From Candidatus Nitrosopumilus salarius BD31 (GTDB lineage Archaea; Thermoproteota; Nitrososphaeria; Nitrososphaerales; Nitrosopumilaceae): a DNA stretch of 64,000 nt. A program made the position numbers and the translations under genes. Numbering within the stretch: position 1 is the stretch's first letter; the number at the start of each line of letters is the position of its first letter. The stretch is taken from positions 1-64,000 of the forward strand of contig NZ_AEXL02000075.1 in assembly GCF_000242875.2 (NCBI RefSeq), written 5' to 3'. Below are positions 42,087 to 52,120 of this stretch, in pieces. The notes under the pieces were generated by a model. It worked only from the letters and a program-made list of their open reading frames with translations. It had not been told where the DNA came from and did no database searches.

Positions 42087-43649
42087 ATGAATTCTAGGAA
42101 CTACAAGTATGCTCTATTACTTGTAGCCGCAGTATCCATCACGTCAATAAGTGCAATGTCTCAGGCATTTGCACAAAGTATTGATGATGGAATGGACGGA
42201 TACGTTAAAGGAACTAGTGGAATATACACTGGAAATCCTAACGAATGTTGGTTTGATGATGGCGAAGGCAACATGTTACCTTGTAAAATTGATACAGGTG
42301 ATACAGCATGGATGCTAACTGCAACATCATTAGTACTTTTCATGTCCCCAGGTGTCGGTTTCTTTTATGGTGGCTTAGCCAGATCAAAGAACATCGTCAA
42401 CGTACTTGGTATGACCCTTATCATTATGGGTCTAATGTCAGTACAATGGGTTCTATGGGGTTACTCACTAGCATTTGGTCCGATTGATTCTGATGCAAAC
42501 ATGTTCATGGGTTCACTTCAATATGCAGGATTTAATGAAGTGTCTCACTATGCACCATTAGGTGAAGCAGGTCCTTGTGGAGACACTTGGTCTGGAGCTT
42601 ACCAGATGAATGCAATGGTTGAAGGAGATGTTTGTAGTCAAGGTTGGCCTGGAACTGTACCTCACCAACTATTTGCAATGTTCCAAGCAACATTCGCAAT
42701 AATCACACCACTTCTAATTATTGGTGGTTTGATTGACAGAATCAAATTCAGTGCTTTGATTGTGTTTGTTCTTTTATGGGCAACCTTCGTTTACGATCCA
42801 GTAGCACACTGGGTCTGGGGCGGCGGTTACATAGGAGGAGGAGCAATCGACATTGATCCTGACTTGTCTCCATCGTTTGCATTAGACTTTGCTGGTGGTA
42901 CTGTAGTACACATTACTTCAGGATTCTCTGCATTGGCAGGAGCCTTAGTCCTTGGTAGAAGACTTGGATATGGTAAAGTGCCAATGGAGCCACATAACAT
43001 CCCAATGGTAGTCCTCGGAGCAGGAATACTCTGGTTTGGATGGTTTGGTTTCAACGCAGGAAGTGAAGTAATGGTAGACGGCATTACCGTAAGTGCATGG
43101 ACTGTTACAAATACCGCAACTGGTATGGCTGCAGTCACTTGGGTCTTGATGTCATGGGCACATACAGGAAAACCAAGTGTTGTAGGAGCTGCATCAGGTG
43201 CAGTAGCAGGATTGGTAGCAATCACTCCAGCTTCAGGTTGGGTAGGTCCAATGGCTTCGATTATAATCGGTATTGCAGCTGGTACAATTTGTTATGCATG
43301 TATAGCATTCAAGAGTGCACGCAAATGGGATGACGCATTAGATGTATGGGGAGTACACGGAATGGGTGGTCTTACTGGTGCAGTTTTGACTGGTACATTA
43401 GCTAGTCCACACATTTGGGATACTGGAGACGGTATCGGTGCATGGACTGGAACTGCAGAAGGAATGGAACAGCAAGCAATCAGCATCATTGGTGCTGCAA
43501 TATCAATAGGCTATGCCTTTGGTGTTACAATTGTAATCCTCAAAATAATGGATGCCGTATGGCCTGGCGGAATCAGAGTCACTCCTAAAGAAGAGGAGAT
43601 TGGTCTCGATTTAGCACAGCACGGAGAAAGAGCATACGTAAACGAATAG
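42087..43649 (+). CDS. amt: Ammonium transporter Amt
   Basis: 520 residues. A cleavable signal peptide (1-30, ending AFAQ) and an external segment precede the transporter. Amt signatures: FFYGGLARSKN, the first pore His in VAHWVWGGG (His241) and the second in VWGVHGMGGLTGA (His425). Extra external cysteines (C54, C66, C164, C183) could form disulfides. It imports or channels NH3/NH4+, the energy source of an ammonia oxidiser. It has its own TATA element and a T-rich terminator, and stands between ATP synthase gene groups. Confidence 0.96.
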   Translation: MNSRNYKYALLLVAAVSITSISAMSQAFAQSIDDGMDGYVKGTSGIYTGNPNECWFDDGEGNMLPCKIDTGDTAWMLTATSLVLFMSPGVGFFYGGLARSKNIVNVLGMTLIIMGLMSVQWVLWGYSLAFGPIDSDANMFMGSLQYAGFNEVSHYAPLGEAGPCGDTWSGAYQMNAMVEGDVCSQGWPGTVPHQLFAMFQATFAIITPLLIIGGLIDRIKFSALIVFVLLWATFVYDPVAHWVWGGGYIGGGAIDIDPDLSPSFALDFAGGTVVHITSGFSALAGALVLGRRLGYGKVPMEPHNIPMVVLGAGILWFGWFGFNAGSEVMVDGITVSAWTVTNTATGMAAVTWVLMSWAHTGKPSVVGAASGAVAGLVAITPASGWVGPMASIIIGIAAGTICYACIAFKSARKWDDALDVWGVHGMGGLTGAVLTGTLASPHIWDTGDGIGAWTGTAEGMEQQAISIIGAAISIGYAFGVTIVILKIMDAVWPGGIRVTPKEEEIGLDLAQHGERAYVNE

Positions 43650-43657
43650 AAAATACC

Positions 43658-43680
43658 CTTTTCTTTTCTTCTTTTTATTT
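43658..43680 (+). terminator. T-rich terminator after amt
   Basis: A 23-base T/C tract (with ttcttttcttcttttt) begins about eight bases after the amt stop codon. Such tracts end archaeal transcripts. Confidence 0.5.
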
Positions 43681-43719
43681 AATCCAAATCAATTTAGATT
43701 TGATCATTTTATCTAAATC

Positions 43720-44496
43720 ATGATAATCACTACAACTGAACTTGATTCAATTCTTAACAATCCTAATCTCATTATAGCTGATACTCGCTCCTTCAAAGAA
43801 TATTCTGATGGTCATATTCCAGGAGCAGTACATTTGGATCTATTTTCCTTTCATTGGATTGATACAACAAAACAAGGAATTGAAAATTTCAATAATCAAA
43901 CACAACATTTACTTTCATTTCTTGGAGTAACACCAGAAAAGAAAGTTGTTTTTTATGATTCTGTTTCTGGAATGCTTTCAGCTAGGGGAGTTTGGATATT
44001 GATGTATTTTTCACATCAAAATACCTCTATGTTAGATGGTGGAATTACCAAATGGAAAAAAGAAAATCGCCCACTTGAAACAAAACCTAATGGTTTCAAA
44101 CCATCAAAGTTTTCAGGAAAAATTAACCCAAAAATTATTTCCGGATTTGAGTACATAAATGATAATATTGATAAAATAACAATTCTTGATGCACGCTCCC
44201 CCGGAGAGTATGATGGAAGTATAATTCGAGCTGCTCAGTCTGGTCATATACCAAATGCAATCAATATTGATTGGAACAAGAATCTCAATGAAGATGGGAC
44301 TTTGAAAAATGACGATGAATTATCCCAAATGTATAATCTTCCAAAAGATTCTGAAATTGTGACTTATTGTCAGGGAGCATATAGAGCTGCAAACACATTT
44401 TTGGCTTTAAAAAAACTTGGATTCAAAAATGTTCGAGTTTATCTAGGATCTTGGGGAGAATGGGGTAATAGACTGGAACTTCCTGTTGAAAAATAG
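43720..44496 (+). CDS. Two-domain rhodanese sulfurtransferase
   Basis: 258 residues in two rhodanese domains (about 5-125 and 140-258). The first has ADTRSFKEYSDGHIPGAVHLD and no catalytic Cys. The second holds the persulfide Cys217 in VTYCQGAYRAANTF. It transfers sulfane sulfur from thiosulfate or mercaptopyruvate; CQGAYR is nearer thiosulfate-type loops but the donor is not certain. Converges with atpI nine bases later. Confidence 0.88.
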   Translation: MIITTTELDSILNNPNLIIADTRSFKEYSDGHIPGAVHLDLFSFHWIDTTKQGIENFNNQTQHLLSFLGVTPEKKVVFYDSVSGMLSARGVWILMYFSHQNTSMLDGGITKWKKENRPLETKPNGFKPSKFSGKINPKIISGFEYINDNIDKITILDARSPGEYDGSIIRAAQSGHIPNAINIDWNKNLNEDGTLKNDDELSQMYNLPKDSEIVTYCQGAYRAANTFLALKKLGFKNVRVYLGSWGEWGNRLELPVEK

Positions 44497-44505
44497 TTTT
44501 CTTTT

Positions 44506-46605
44506 TTATTTCTTCTTCCAAATGAATTGATTGTAAATCAATTCTGGTCTAATTTGTCTAAATGGTTGTGCACCACCTACATACCATTTTGTAAAGAATT
44601 CATACAAATGCAATCTGAGAGACTGGATATACACAATTAATCCTTCAATCATCATAATTCCCAAGTTACCTCCAATGATCATTGCCATTGCTCCACCTGA
44701 TTCAGAACCTCCTAATGAAATAAATGCATTATTTACTGTCAACAACAAAGCCGCATGTACCAACAACATAATTCCAAGTCGAGCATAACTAATTGTATGT
44801 GCTAAACTTTCAACTGTCTTTCCTAACAAAACCTCCATGATTACACTTGCAGGATCTGCTCCATCTTCTGGATGTTTCTTTGCATGCATTACACCACCCA
44901 CCATCATTATGACCATTGATGCAATTACAATTACAACTGCAATCCTTGTGATGATCCAAACTTGTGCCCAATCTCCAAGGAACATAGTAACCCAAGGAAC
45001 TGCTTCGGTGTGAACTTTGGAATACATGTTCATTACATCATATTGAGAACCAATAGCGCACATCATTACAACTACAATGCCACCATAAAGTGCGATGTTT
45101 GGAATTGCTTCGGTAAACACTACTAGCTTATGACCTTCTTTTAATAGTCTGATAACACGTAAAGTCATTGCCCAAACTAGATGCACAATTCCAATGAATA
45201 ATGAAACTTTGAGAATGTTAATTACTTGTTCAAATGTTAATTCTGCAACACTAAGAATACCTACTATCCAACTTACTGAATAAAGTGCTCCGCCTTCTTC
45301 CAACAACCCTTCAAATGGACCCATATGTTCAAGATGATATCCAAACGCTTCTCCTGCACCTACACCAGCTATAGCTGCTGAGGCTCCAGAAATTGCAATG
45401 AGCATTCCCCATCTGGAAAGTTCTCCCTGTCCTTTGAATTTGAATAGTAAACCTAATGCCATTAGTAATAGTCCGTGACCCATGTCTGCAAACATCAATC
45501 CATAAAAGATTGGCCACATCAAAGCAATCATAGGTGTTGGATCTGGTTCTCCAGATTTTGGAATTCCCTGACTTTTTGTAATTACTTCAAAAGTTTTAAC
45601 GAATTTTTTATTGTCAAATAATGTTGGAATCTCATCTTTTAATTTAGGATCCGTTATGTCTTCTACAATTGACATCCATTGTTTTGTTACGTCAGTAAAT
45701 TTAGATTCCATTTTTTCTGGAATAAATCCCTGAATGACTGCAAAATTCTTTGTTCCTCCAGGTTTTCTTAAAGTCTCAAGTACATCTTTTGCAACTTGAG
45801 CTTTTTCATGAATGGAGAGAATATCTCGTCTGATCTTCTTTGTTAATCCGGATAATTGTTTTTTGATTGCTGCTTGTTTTTCAGTTAATTCTTTGATCTT
45901 TGTTTCTGCAAGTGCATAAGCTTCACTTGGGATTTGTGGAAATCCTTCTGGAATTTTAAAAGTGGTTGAATTAAAACTCCTTAATATTTTTAGAACTTTC
46001 TCAGAATCTTCAGTATCTGAAATAACCAAAATTGCTGATTTTTCTTTGCTTTCTAAATCATATTTGTAAATTGTAACCTTCTCAAGTGAACGACTAATCT
46101 CATCAAAGTCTGCAGAATCAATTACAAAGAGATTTGTGAAAAAATATCTCATTAACCCAAATCCAGAAAGATCTATCTTCATTTTTCTAATTACTTCTAA
46201 GGTATCTTTGAGTGCCTTGTAATCTTCAATTGAAAGTCTAGTATCAGCATCATCTTGTAATAATTTTGCTGGCTCATCAATAATGGAAGGAGCTTCTTTT
46301 CTTAATTGCTCTACCATCTCTTCAATTTCATTAATTTCAAAATCTTTTTTCTTGATAACAGTTCCTTTGAATAATATCTCCATAATTCCTACCTCTAAAG
46401 GAATCCCCATTCCTTTGACCACATCATCTATTGACTGAAAAGTTTGTTGTGCTTTTAGTAGAAGATCATCAATTTCAGGAGTTACCAGATCACTAGCAGA
46501 ATCAATTTTGTGATACCACTCAAACTCGGTTAATCTCGAAATTGCTTTTGGAGAGTCACTTCTTGGTAAAATTACGGTTCCTAATTTTAGATCGGCTGTT
46601 CCCAA
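44506..46605 (-). CDS. atpI: A-type ATP synthase subunit I (a subunit)
   Basis: 699 residues. The N-terminal half (1-345) is soluble with coiled-coil stretches (LAETKIKELTEKQAAIKKQL). The C-terminal half has seven or eight helices beginning ALMWPIFYGLMFADMGHGLL, with the ESLAHTISYARLGIMLL segment carrying the essential Arg that faces the rotor. It forms the ion half-channels next to the c ring. It is divergent from the E-A-B-D-K group across a 69-base promoter region. Confidence 0.92.
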   Translation of the reverse strand: MGTADLKLGTVILPRSDSPKAISRLTEFEWYHKIDSASDLVTPEIDDLLLKAQQTFQSIDDVVKGMGIPLEVGIMEILFKGTVIKKKDFEINEIEEMVEQLRKEAPSIIDEPAKLLQDDADTRLSIEDYKALKDTLEVIRKMKIDLSGFGLMRYFFTNLFVIDSADFDEISRSLEKVTIYKYDLESKEKSAILVISDTEDSEKVLKILRSFNSTTFKIPEGFPQIPSEAYALAETKIKELTEKQAAIKKQLSGLTKKIRRDILSIHEKAQVAKDVLETLRKPGGTKNFAVIQGFIPEKMESKFTDVTKQWMSIVEDITDPKLKDEIPTLFDNKKFVKTFEVITKSQGIPKSGEPDPTPMIALMWPIFYGLMFADMGHGLLLMALGLLFKFKGQGELSRWGMLIAISGASAAIAGVGAGEAFGYHLEHMGPFEGLLEEGGALYSVSWIVGILSVAELTFEQVINILKVSLFIGIVHLVWAMTLRVIRLLKEGHKLVVFTEAIPNIALYGGIVVVMMCAIGSQYDVMNMYSKVHTEAVPWVTMFLGDWAQVWIITRIAVVIVIASMVIMMVGGVMHAKKHPEDGADPASVIMEVLLGKTVESLAHTISYARLGIMLLVHAALLLTVNNAFISLGGSESGGAMAMIIGGNLGIMMIEGLIVYIQSLRLHLYEFFTKWYVGGAQPFRQIRPELIYNQFIWKKK

Positions 46606-46674
46606 GACAAATTTTGGGTATTTTTATTGAGTTTAATATCTTTCTGATTCTCATCCCAAACATTAAAATCCATT

Positions 46675-47292
46675 ATGGGTCAACTGCACCCATTGACATC
46701 TAATTCTGCATTAGAAAGTACAATTGACAAAATTCTAACAAATACTGAAAAAAATATTGTTTCCAACATAAAATCAGCACTTGATGATTCACAACAAAAC
46801 CTGGATGATGCTATTCCAAAATTAGACAGTGAATATGATAAAATTATTTCTGATGCCAAAAAAGAGGCAGATAAGATTGAAAAACAGATCACAGGAAGTT
46901 CAGACATTGAAGCCAGAAATAAACAACTTTTAGCATTAGAAGAGGCTGTTGACAGAGTATTTTCTACAGCATTAGACCAAATTGCAAATGCTGATCGTAG
47001 TGGTGATTATTCAAATCTCATTAAGACTTTGATTGAAGAGGCTATTCAAATTTTAGGTACTTCAGAAATTTCAATTTCTACAAATACAAAAGACAAAGAT
47101 ATTGTCCAATCTGCTTTATCTCAATTTTCAGGAGCTGAACTATCATCTGAGACAATCAATTGCCTTGGAGGAATTAAAGTAAAATCCAAAGACGGTGCAA
47201 TGACATTTGATAATACGATCGATGCAAGAATTGAACGTCTGAAGCCTTTAATAAGGAAAGAAATTGCAGCAAAATTCGGAGTAGGAAATTAG
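46675..47292 (+). CDS. atpE: A-type ATP synthase subunit E
   Basis: 205 residues. N-terminal long helix (DKILTNTEKNIVSNIKSAL onward) forms the peripheral stalk with its partner, and the C-terminal domain ends in IDARIERLKPLIRKEIAAK, a near-invariant piece of V/A-type E subunits. It heads the E-A-B-D operon. The gap to atpA is three bases. The usual partner, subunit H, is not in this window. Confidence 0.85.
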   Translation: MGQLHPLTSNSALESTIDKILTNTEKNIVSNIKSALDDSQQNLDDAIPKLDSEYDKIISDAKKEADKIEKQITGSSDIEARNKQLLALEEAVDRVFSTALDQIANADRSGDYSNLIKTLIEEAIQILGTSEISISTNTKDKDIVQSALSQFSGAELSSETINCLGGIKVKSKDGAMTFDNTIDARIERLKPLIRKEIAAKFGVGN

Positions 47293-47295
47293 AAG

Positions 47296-49074
47296 ATGGC
47301 AGCTCAAGGTAGAATTGTTTGGGTAAGCGGTCCAGCTGTAAAAGCAGATGGCATGTCTGATGCCAAAATGTATGAAACTGTAACTGTAGGAAATTCAAAA
47401 TTAGTAGGTGAGGTAATTCGACTTACCGGAGATGTAGCATTTATTCAAGTATACGAATCAACAAGTGGTCTTAAACCAGGTGAGCCTGTAATTGGTACTG
47501 GAAACCCCCTTAGTGTATTGTTAGGTCCTGGAATTATTGGACAACTTTATGATGGAATTCAAAGACCACTAAGAGAATTATCAAAAGCATCTGGTTCTTT
47601 CATTGGAAGAGGTATCACAACTACTGCTGTTGATATGACAAAAAAATATCACTTTGTTCCAACAATAAGTAATGGTGATGTAGTTCATCCTGGATTCGTT
47701 CTTGGAACTGTCCAAGAAACTGATCTTATTGAACACTCTATTATGGTTCCACCAGATCATCCTGGTGGAGTTATCTCAAACCTTGTATCTGAAGGAGATT
47801 ATGATTTAGAAACTGTACTAGCTACTGTTGAGAAAGATGGACAATCTCTTCCACTCAAAATGTATCACAAATGGCCTGTACGAAAACCACGTCCTTACAA
47901 TAAGAGATACGATCCAACTGTTCCACTCTTAACAGGACAACGTGTTATTGACACATTCTTCCCAATTGCAAAAGGAGGAACTGGTTCAATCCCTGGAGCA
48001 TTTGGAACAGGAAAAACTGTAACATTACATCAAATTGCAAAATGGGCTGATTCTCAAGTTGTTGTTTACATTGGTTGTGGTGAAAGAGGAAATGAAATGA
48101 CTGAAGTATTAGTTGAATTCCCACATCTTAAAGATCCACGTAGTGGAAAACCATTAATGGATAGAACTGTTCTTGTAGCAAATACTAGTAACATGCCAGT
48201 AGCAGCAAGAGAAGCAAGTATCTACACTGGTGTTACAATTGCAGAATATTACAGAGATATGGGTAAAGACGTTGTCCTTGTAGCAGATTCTACAAGTAGA
48301 TGGGCTGAATCACTTAGAGAAATGAGTGGTAGATTAGAAGAAATGCCTGCAGAAGAAGGTTATCCATCATATCTTGCATCTAGATTAGCAGAATTTTATG
48401 AAAGAGCAGGTCGTGTTAAAGCAACCGGTAGCCCAGACCGTGACGGTTCAGTTACTTTGATTGGTGCTGTATCTCCATCAGGTGGTGACTTTACCGAACC
48501 AGTTACAACTCACACAATGAGATTTATCAAAACTTTCTGGGCTTTGGATGCAAAACTTGCATACTCTAGACATTACCCATCAATTAACTGGATGAACAGC
48601 TATTCTGGTTATCTTGCAGATATTGCAAAATGGTGGAGTGAAAACATTAGTGAGGATTGGTTTAAAATTAGAAGTGAAACTTATGGTATTTTACAAAGAG
48701 AAGATACACTAAAAGAAATTGTCAGACTCTTAGGTCCTGAAGCATTACCTGATGAAGAAAAATTAATTCTTGAAGTTGCAAGAATGGTAAAAATTGCTTT
48801 GTTACAACAAAACTCCTTTGATGATGTTGATACTTATTGTAGTCCAGAAAAACAATTCAAATTAATGAAATTATGTGTTGACTTTTACAATAAGGGACAA
48901 CAAGCACTCAAAGAAGGTGCATCATTATCTGATATCCGTGAACTAGGTGTAGTGAGCAGTTTGCTTAAAGCAAGAATGGATGTCAAAGATGATGAGATGC
49001 CAAAACTTGATCAATTAGATAAAGATATGCAAGAACAATTCAAATCAATTTCAGGAGTGAAAGTATCAAATTGA
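47296..49074 (+). CDS. atpA: A-type ATP synthase catalytic subunit A
   Basis: 592 residues, full length. Walker A is GAFGTGKT (about residues 234-241); the non-homologous region specific to V/A types includes [32 protein letters not shown] is the conserved catalytic segment. It hydrolyses or makes ATP in the soluble hexamer. The stop overlaps the atpB start by four bases. No intein or other insertion is seen. Confidence 0.97.
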   Translation: MAAQGRIVWVSGPAVKADGMSDAKMYETVTVGNSKLVGEVIRLTGDVAFIQVYESTSGLKPGEPVIGTGNPLSVLLGPGIIGQLYDGIQRPLRELSKASGSFIGRGITTTAVDMTKKYHFVPTISNGDVVHPGFVLGTVQETDLIEHSIMVPPDHPGGVISNLVSEGDYDLETVLATVEKDGQSLPLKMYHKWPVRKPRPYNKRYDPTVPLLTGQRVIDTFFPIAKGGTGSIPGAFGTGKTVTLHQIAKWADSQVVVYIGCGERGNEMTEVLVEFPHLKDPRSGKPLMDRTVLVANTSNMPVAAREASIYTGVTIAEYYRDMGKDVVLVADSTSRWAESLREMSGRLEEMPAEEGYPSYLASRLAEFYERAGRVKATGSPDRDGSVTLIGAVSPSGGDFTEPVTTHTMRFIKTFWALDAKLAYSRHYPSINWMNSYSGYLADIAKWWSENISEDWFKIRSETYGILQREDTLKEIVRLLGPEALPDEEKLILEVARMVKIALLQQNSFDDVDTYCSPEKQFKLMKLCVDFYNKGQQALKEGASLSDIRELGVVSSLLKARMDVKDDEMPKLDQLDKDMQEQFKSISGVKVSN

Positions 49075-50456
49075 CAACAGAAGGCGGAGTTCAATATAGT
49101 AAGATTGCAGAAATTAAAGGCCCTCTAGTTGTTGTAGATGATGTTGAAAACGCAGCATTTGATGAACTCGTTGAAATTGAAACTACTGAAGGCGAAAGAA
49201 GATTAGGTAAAGTTCTCGAAGTAGGAAACGGCAAAGCAATTGTTCAAGTCTTTGAGGGAACAACTGGATTATCAATCTCTGGAACTAAAGCAAAATTTGT
49301 AGGTAAAGTAATGGAAATGCCAGTATCAAAAGAAGTACTTGGTAGAGTATTTGATGGATTAGGAAAACCAAAAGATGGACTCCCAGATCCAATTGCTGAT
49401 AAATTTGTAGACATTAATGGAGAACCAATGAATCCAGAACAACGTGAATATCCAAAAGATTTCATTCAAACTGGTGTATCTGTAATTGATGGGTTGATGA
49501 CTCTAGTTAGAGGACAAAAACTTCCAATCTTTTCTGGTTCTGGTATGTCTCACAATCTATTAGCAGCCCAAATTGCAAGACAAGCAAGTGTTGTTGGAAC
49601 ATCTGATGACTTTGCTGTAGTCTTTGCCGCAATTGGTGTGCAATACAGTGAAGCAGAATATTTCAGACGAAGTCTTGAAGAGTCTGGCGCACTAAAAAGA
49701 AGTGTTCTATTTCTAAATACTGCAGATGATCCTGCAATTGAAAGAATCATTACTCCTCGTGTAGCTTTAACTGTAGCAGAATATTTGGCATTTGATTTAG
49801 GAATGCACGTTCTAGTTGTAATTACTGATATGACAAACTATGCTGAAGCACTAAGAGAGATTAGTGCAGCAAGAGAAGAAGTTCCTGGAAGAAAAGGATA
49901 TCCTGGTTATCTTTACACTGACCTTTCAACACTTTATGAAAGAGCAGGAAAACTCAATGGAAGAAAAGGAAGTGTTACACAAGTTCCAATTTTATCAATG
50001 CCATCTGATGATATTACTCACCCAATACCTGACCTTACTGGTTACATTACAGAGGGACAAATTGTAGTTGGTAGAGATTTATTCAGACAAGGGGTTTATC
50101 CGCCAATCAATATTTTGATGAGTCTTAGTAGACTGATGAAAGATGGAATTGGTGAAGGAAGTACTAGAGCAGATCATAGTGAAGTTTCTAATCAGGTTTA
50201 TGATGCTTATTCTAGAGCACAAGAAGTAAGAGCACTAGCAGGTATTGTAGGTAAAGCAGGATTAACTGAAATTGACCTCAAATACTTGGAAGTAGGTGAT
50301 ACATTTGAAAAAGAATTCCTTACACAAGCAACTGATGAGAACAGAACTATTGAAGAAACACTTACTCTTATGTGGAAGATTGTCTCAAAATTACCAAAGA
50401 ATGAGATTACTAAAATCAAAGACAAGTACGTTGAACAATATTACAAGGAAGAGTAA
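49071..50456 (+). CDS. atpB: A-type ATP synthase regulatory subunit B
   Basis: 461 residues from TTG at 49071. It has the hexamer fold, but the P-loop is degenerate (SGSGMSHN), as expected for the non-catalytic B subunit. Other signatures are [19 protein letters not shown] and [18 protein letters not shown]. It pairs with A in the hexamer. Start overlaps the atpA stop; atpD starts four bases after its stop. Confidence 0.97.
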   Translation: MTTEGGVQYSKIAEIKGPLVVVDDVENAAFDELVEIETTEGERRLGKVLEVGNGKAIVQVFEGTTGLSISGTKAKFVGKVMEMPVSKEVLGRVFDGLGKPKDGLPDPIADKFVDINGEPMNPEQREYPKDFIQTGVSVIDGLMTLVRGQKLPIFSGSGMSHNLLAAQIARQASVVGTSDDFAVVFAAIGVQYSEAEYFRRSLEESGALKRSVLFLNTADDPAIERIITPRVALTVAEYLAFDLGMHVLVVITDMTNYAEALREISAAREEVPGRKGYPGYLYTDLSTLYERAGKLNGRKGSVTQVPILSMPSDDITHPIPDLTGYITEGQIVVGRDLFRQGVYPPINILMSLSRLMKDGIGEGSTRADHSEVSNQVYDAYSRAQEVRALAGIVGKAGLTEIDLKYLEVGDTFEKEFLTQATDENRTIEETLTLMWKIVSKLPKNEITKIKDKYVEQYYKEE

Positions 50457-50460
50457 CTAA

Positions 50461-51093
50461 ATGTCATTTGGACAAAACGTTGCAGCAACAAAAATCGAAC
50501 TTTTCAAATATAAAAAATCCAGTCAAATAGCCGTAATGGTTCAGCAAATTTTAGATGATAAACGTAAGGTACTCTTAAAAAATATTGAAGAGATGATTCA
50601 AGAAGCATCAAAAGCTAGAGGTGGAATTTGGGATCCTTTACAAGACATTTACAAATCAGTTAACGAAGCATATTTGGCGCTAGGAACCAATACTGTTGAT
50701 TCTGTTGCAGAATCCACTCCACCAGTTATGGAAGTAGAAGTTCATGTTAGAAGGGTTGTTGATGTGAAAATTCCCGCACTCACAGTTACAGAAAAGGACA
50801 CAAAATCCATGCCATATGGATTTGCAGATACAAACTCTTCAATTGATAGAGCTGCAAAACAAATCAAAGAATTAATGCCAAAAATTTGTAAAGCAGCAGA
50901 ATATGAAAATTCTATTTTTAGTCTTGCAAAAGCATTAGAAAAGACACAAAAATTGTTAAACGCACTTGAAAATGTCATTATTCCTCAGTACAAAGATAAT
51001 ATTCGATTCATTCTTTCTACACTTGAAGAGAGAGAAAGAGAAGAATTCGCAAAGTTAAAAAAAGTCAAGGCAAAGATGGAAAATAGAGGATAA
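50461..51093 (+). CDS. atpD: A-type ATP synthase subunit D
   Basis: 210 residues, a long antiparallel coiled coil typical of the central shaft: KIELFKYKKSSQIAVMVQQI at the N-terminus and KTQKLLNALENVIIPQYKDN followed by LEEREREEFAKLKK at the C-terminus. It turns inside the A3B3 hexamer. Its stop shares one base with the ATG of a 43-residue gene downstream. Confidence 0.92.
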   Translation: MSFGQNVAATKIELFKYKKSSQIAVMVQQILDDKRKVLLKNIEEMIQEASKARGGIWDPLQDIYKSVNEAYLALGTNTVDSVAESTPPVMEVEVHVRRVVDVKIPALTVTEKDTKSMPYGFADTNSSIDRAAKQIKELMPKICKAAEYENSIFSLAKALEKTQKLLNALENVIIPQYKDNIRFILSTLEEREREEFAKLKKVKAKMENRG

Positions 51094-51224
51094 TGGCAAA
51101 AGAAGAAATTAAAAAATTACTTGAAAACTCTAAGAAAGAACTAGATGGAAATTATGATAATTTTCTAAATTCCATTAAAGACGATCTGAAATCATTCAAA
51201 AAGAAAACACTAGATCGAATTTGA
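51093..51224 (+). CDS. 43-residue charged helical protein coupled to atpD
   Basis: ATG at 51093 overlaps the atpD stop (TAATG) and opens 43 codons to TGA at 51222. The product is highly charged and helical: AKEEIKKLLENSKKELDG and FLNSIKDDLKSFKKKTLDRI. It may be an extra ATP synthase component or assembly factor. It occupies the place between D and the c ring gene, is translationally coupled to D and has no recognised family. It is too short to be the absent subunits F or H as normally known. Confidence 0.6.
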   Translation: MAKEEIKKLLENSKKELDGNYDNFLNSIKDDLKSFKKKTLDRI

Positions 51225-51243
51225 GTCTCATATCTCATCATGA

Positions 51244-51251
51244 TTTAAATA
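51244..51251 (+). promoter_or_regulatory. TATA box of the c-ring gene
   Basis: TTTAAATA ends 25 bases before the atpK ATG. This suggests a separate promoter for the c subunit, which is needed in more copies than the other subunits. Confidence 0.5.
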
Positions 51252-51276
51252 TGGACCCAATGGAGTCTGAACGTAA

Positions 51277-51582
51277 ATGAAAACTATCGTCATGTTACTT
51301 TTGGCAGCATCAGCAATTTCAATTCTAGGTTCAACTGGAATTGCATTTGCACAAGAAGATTCTGCATCTAGTGGTGACTCTATGAAACTTCTCGGTGCTG
51401 GTTTAGCATTTGGTATTGCAGCCGGAGGAGCAGGAATAGGTCTTGGTCAAGTAGGTGCAGCAGGTCTTGCAGTCATTAGTGAGAACCCAGCTTTACAGTC
51501 TAAGGTGTTCATCTTCGTAGGTATGGTCGAATCAATCGCAATCTACGGTATAGTTATGATGTTTATCATCTTAGGACAATAG
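51277..51582 (+). CDS. atpK: A-type ATP synthase c-ring subunit (K), with signal peptide
   Basis: 101 residues. Residues 1-26 look like a cleaved signal peptide (ending AFAQ), leaving a two-helix hairpin. Helix 1 is Gly/Ala rich and contains GIGLGQVG (Gln58). Helix 2 contains the ion-binding carboxylate in FVGMVESIAIYG (Glu85, with Ser86 next). The Gln and Glu-Ser set resembles the ligands of sodium-binding c rings. One hairpin per chain, as in F-type and many archaeal rings. It has its own promoter element. Confidence 0.92.
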   Translation: MKTIVMLLLAASAISILGSTGIAFAQEDSASSGDSMKLLGAGLAFGIAAGGAGIGLGQVGAAGLAVISENPALQSKVFIFVGMVESIAIYGIVMMFIILGQ

Positions 51583-51617
51583 TCCTTACATCATCTTTTT
51601 CAAATTTTTAGATTTTT

Positions 51618-52079
51618 TTAATTGTATTTTAGCTTGTTTACATCTAAAACTCTGGCACAATATCTGCACTTGAGTACTCTGCCTTCCTTATCGATCACAT
51701 CCATAACTGATTCAATGTATTCTGTACTGTTTGTGATGCAATCTGGATTAGAACATCGAAATATTCTATCTATCTCATTTGGTAATGAAACCCTCCGCTT
51801 TTCCACAAGTTTGTATTCTTTTATCATGTTGATTGTTGCTTTGGGAGCAATGACTGCAAGCTTGTTTGTATCGTCATCTTTTAGAAACTTGTTTTCTACC
51901 TTGATAATGTCTTTTTTCTTAAATTTCCCGCTGGGAACATTCAAGGCAATAGTAATTAGACTACCATCTTTGCCATCTATTCTTAGTGCATTAAGTACCT
52001 GAAGACCCTTACCTTCATCAATATGGTCAATTACAGTTCCTTCCTTAATTCGTCGAACCATCAGGTCGGACTGTTCCAT
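51618..52079 (-). CDS. pyrI: Aspartate carbamoyltransferase regulatory subunit
   Basis: 153 residues from the ATG at 52079 (open to 52100; ATG at 52061 also possible). Start chosen because TATATA at 52104-52109 lies about 27 bases upstream. N-terminal allosteric domain begins RRIKEGTVIDHIDEGKGL. The C-terminal zinc domain has FRCSNPDCITNS and KCRYCARVL, four cysteines. It binds nucleotide effectors and tunes PyrB. It is divergent from pyrB rather than in the usual pyrBI order. Confidence 0.92.
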   Translation of the reverse strand: MEQSDLMVRRIKEGTVIDHIDEGKGLQVLNALRIDGKDGSLITIALNVPSGKFKKKDIIKVENKFLKDDDTNKLAVIAPKATINMIKEYKLVEKRRVSLPNEIDRIFRCSNPDCITNSTEYIESVMDVIDKEGRVLKCRYCARVLDVNKLKYN

Positions 52080-52103
52080 CAGAATACTTTGTATAGTCAC
52101 CTG

Positions 52104-52109
52104 TATATA
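52104..52109. promoter_or_regulatory. TATA element between pyrI and pyrB
   Basis: TATATA, self-complementary, lies in the 41 bases between the two divergent starts. It is correctly spaced for pyrI from 52079. pyrB may instead use the TTGTATAG around 52089-52096, about 27 bases before its ATG. Confidence 0.4.
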
Positions 52110-52120
52110 TTATTGAAAGA

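Noticed and set aside
42827-43333. Long frames opposite or overlapping the amt gene
   Set aside because: They are shadows of a strongly conserved transporter; products have no motif and odd composition.
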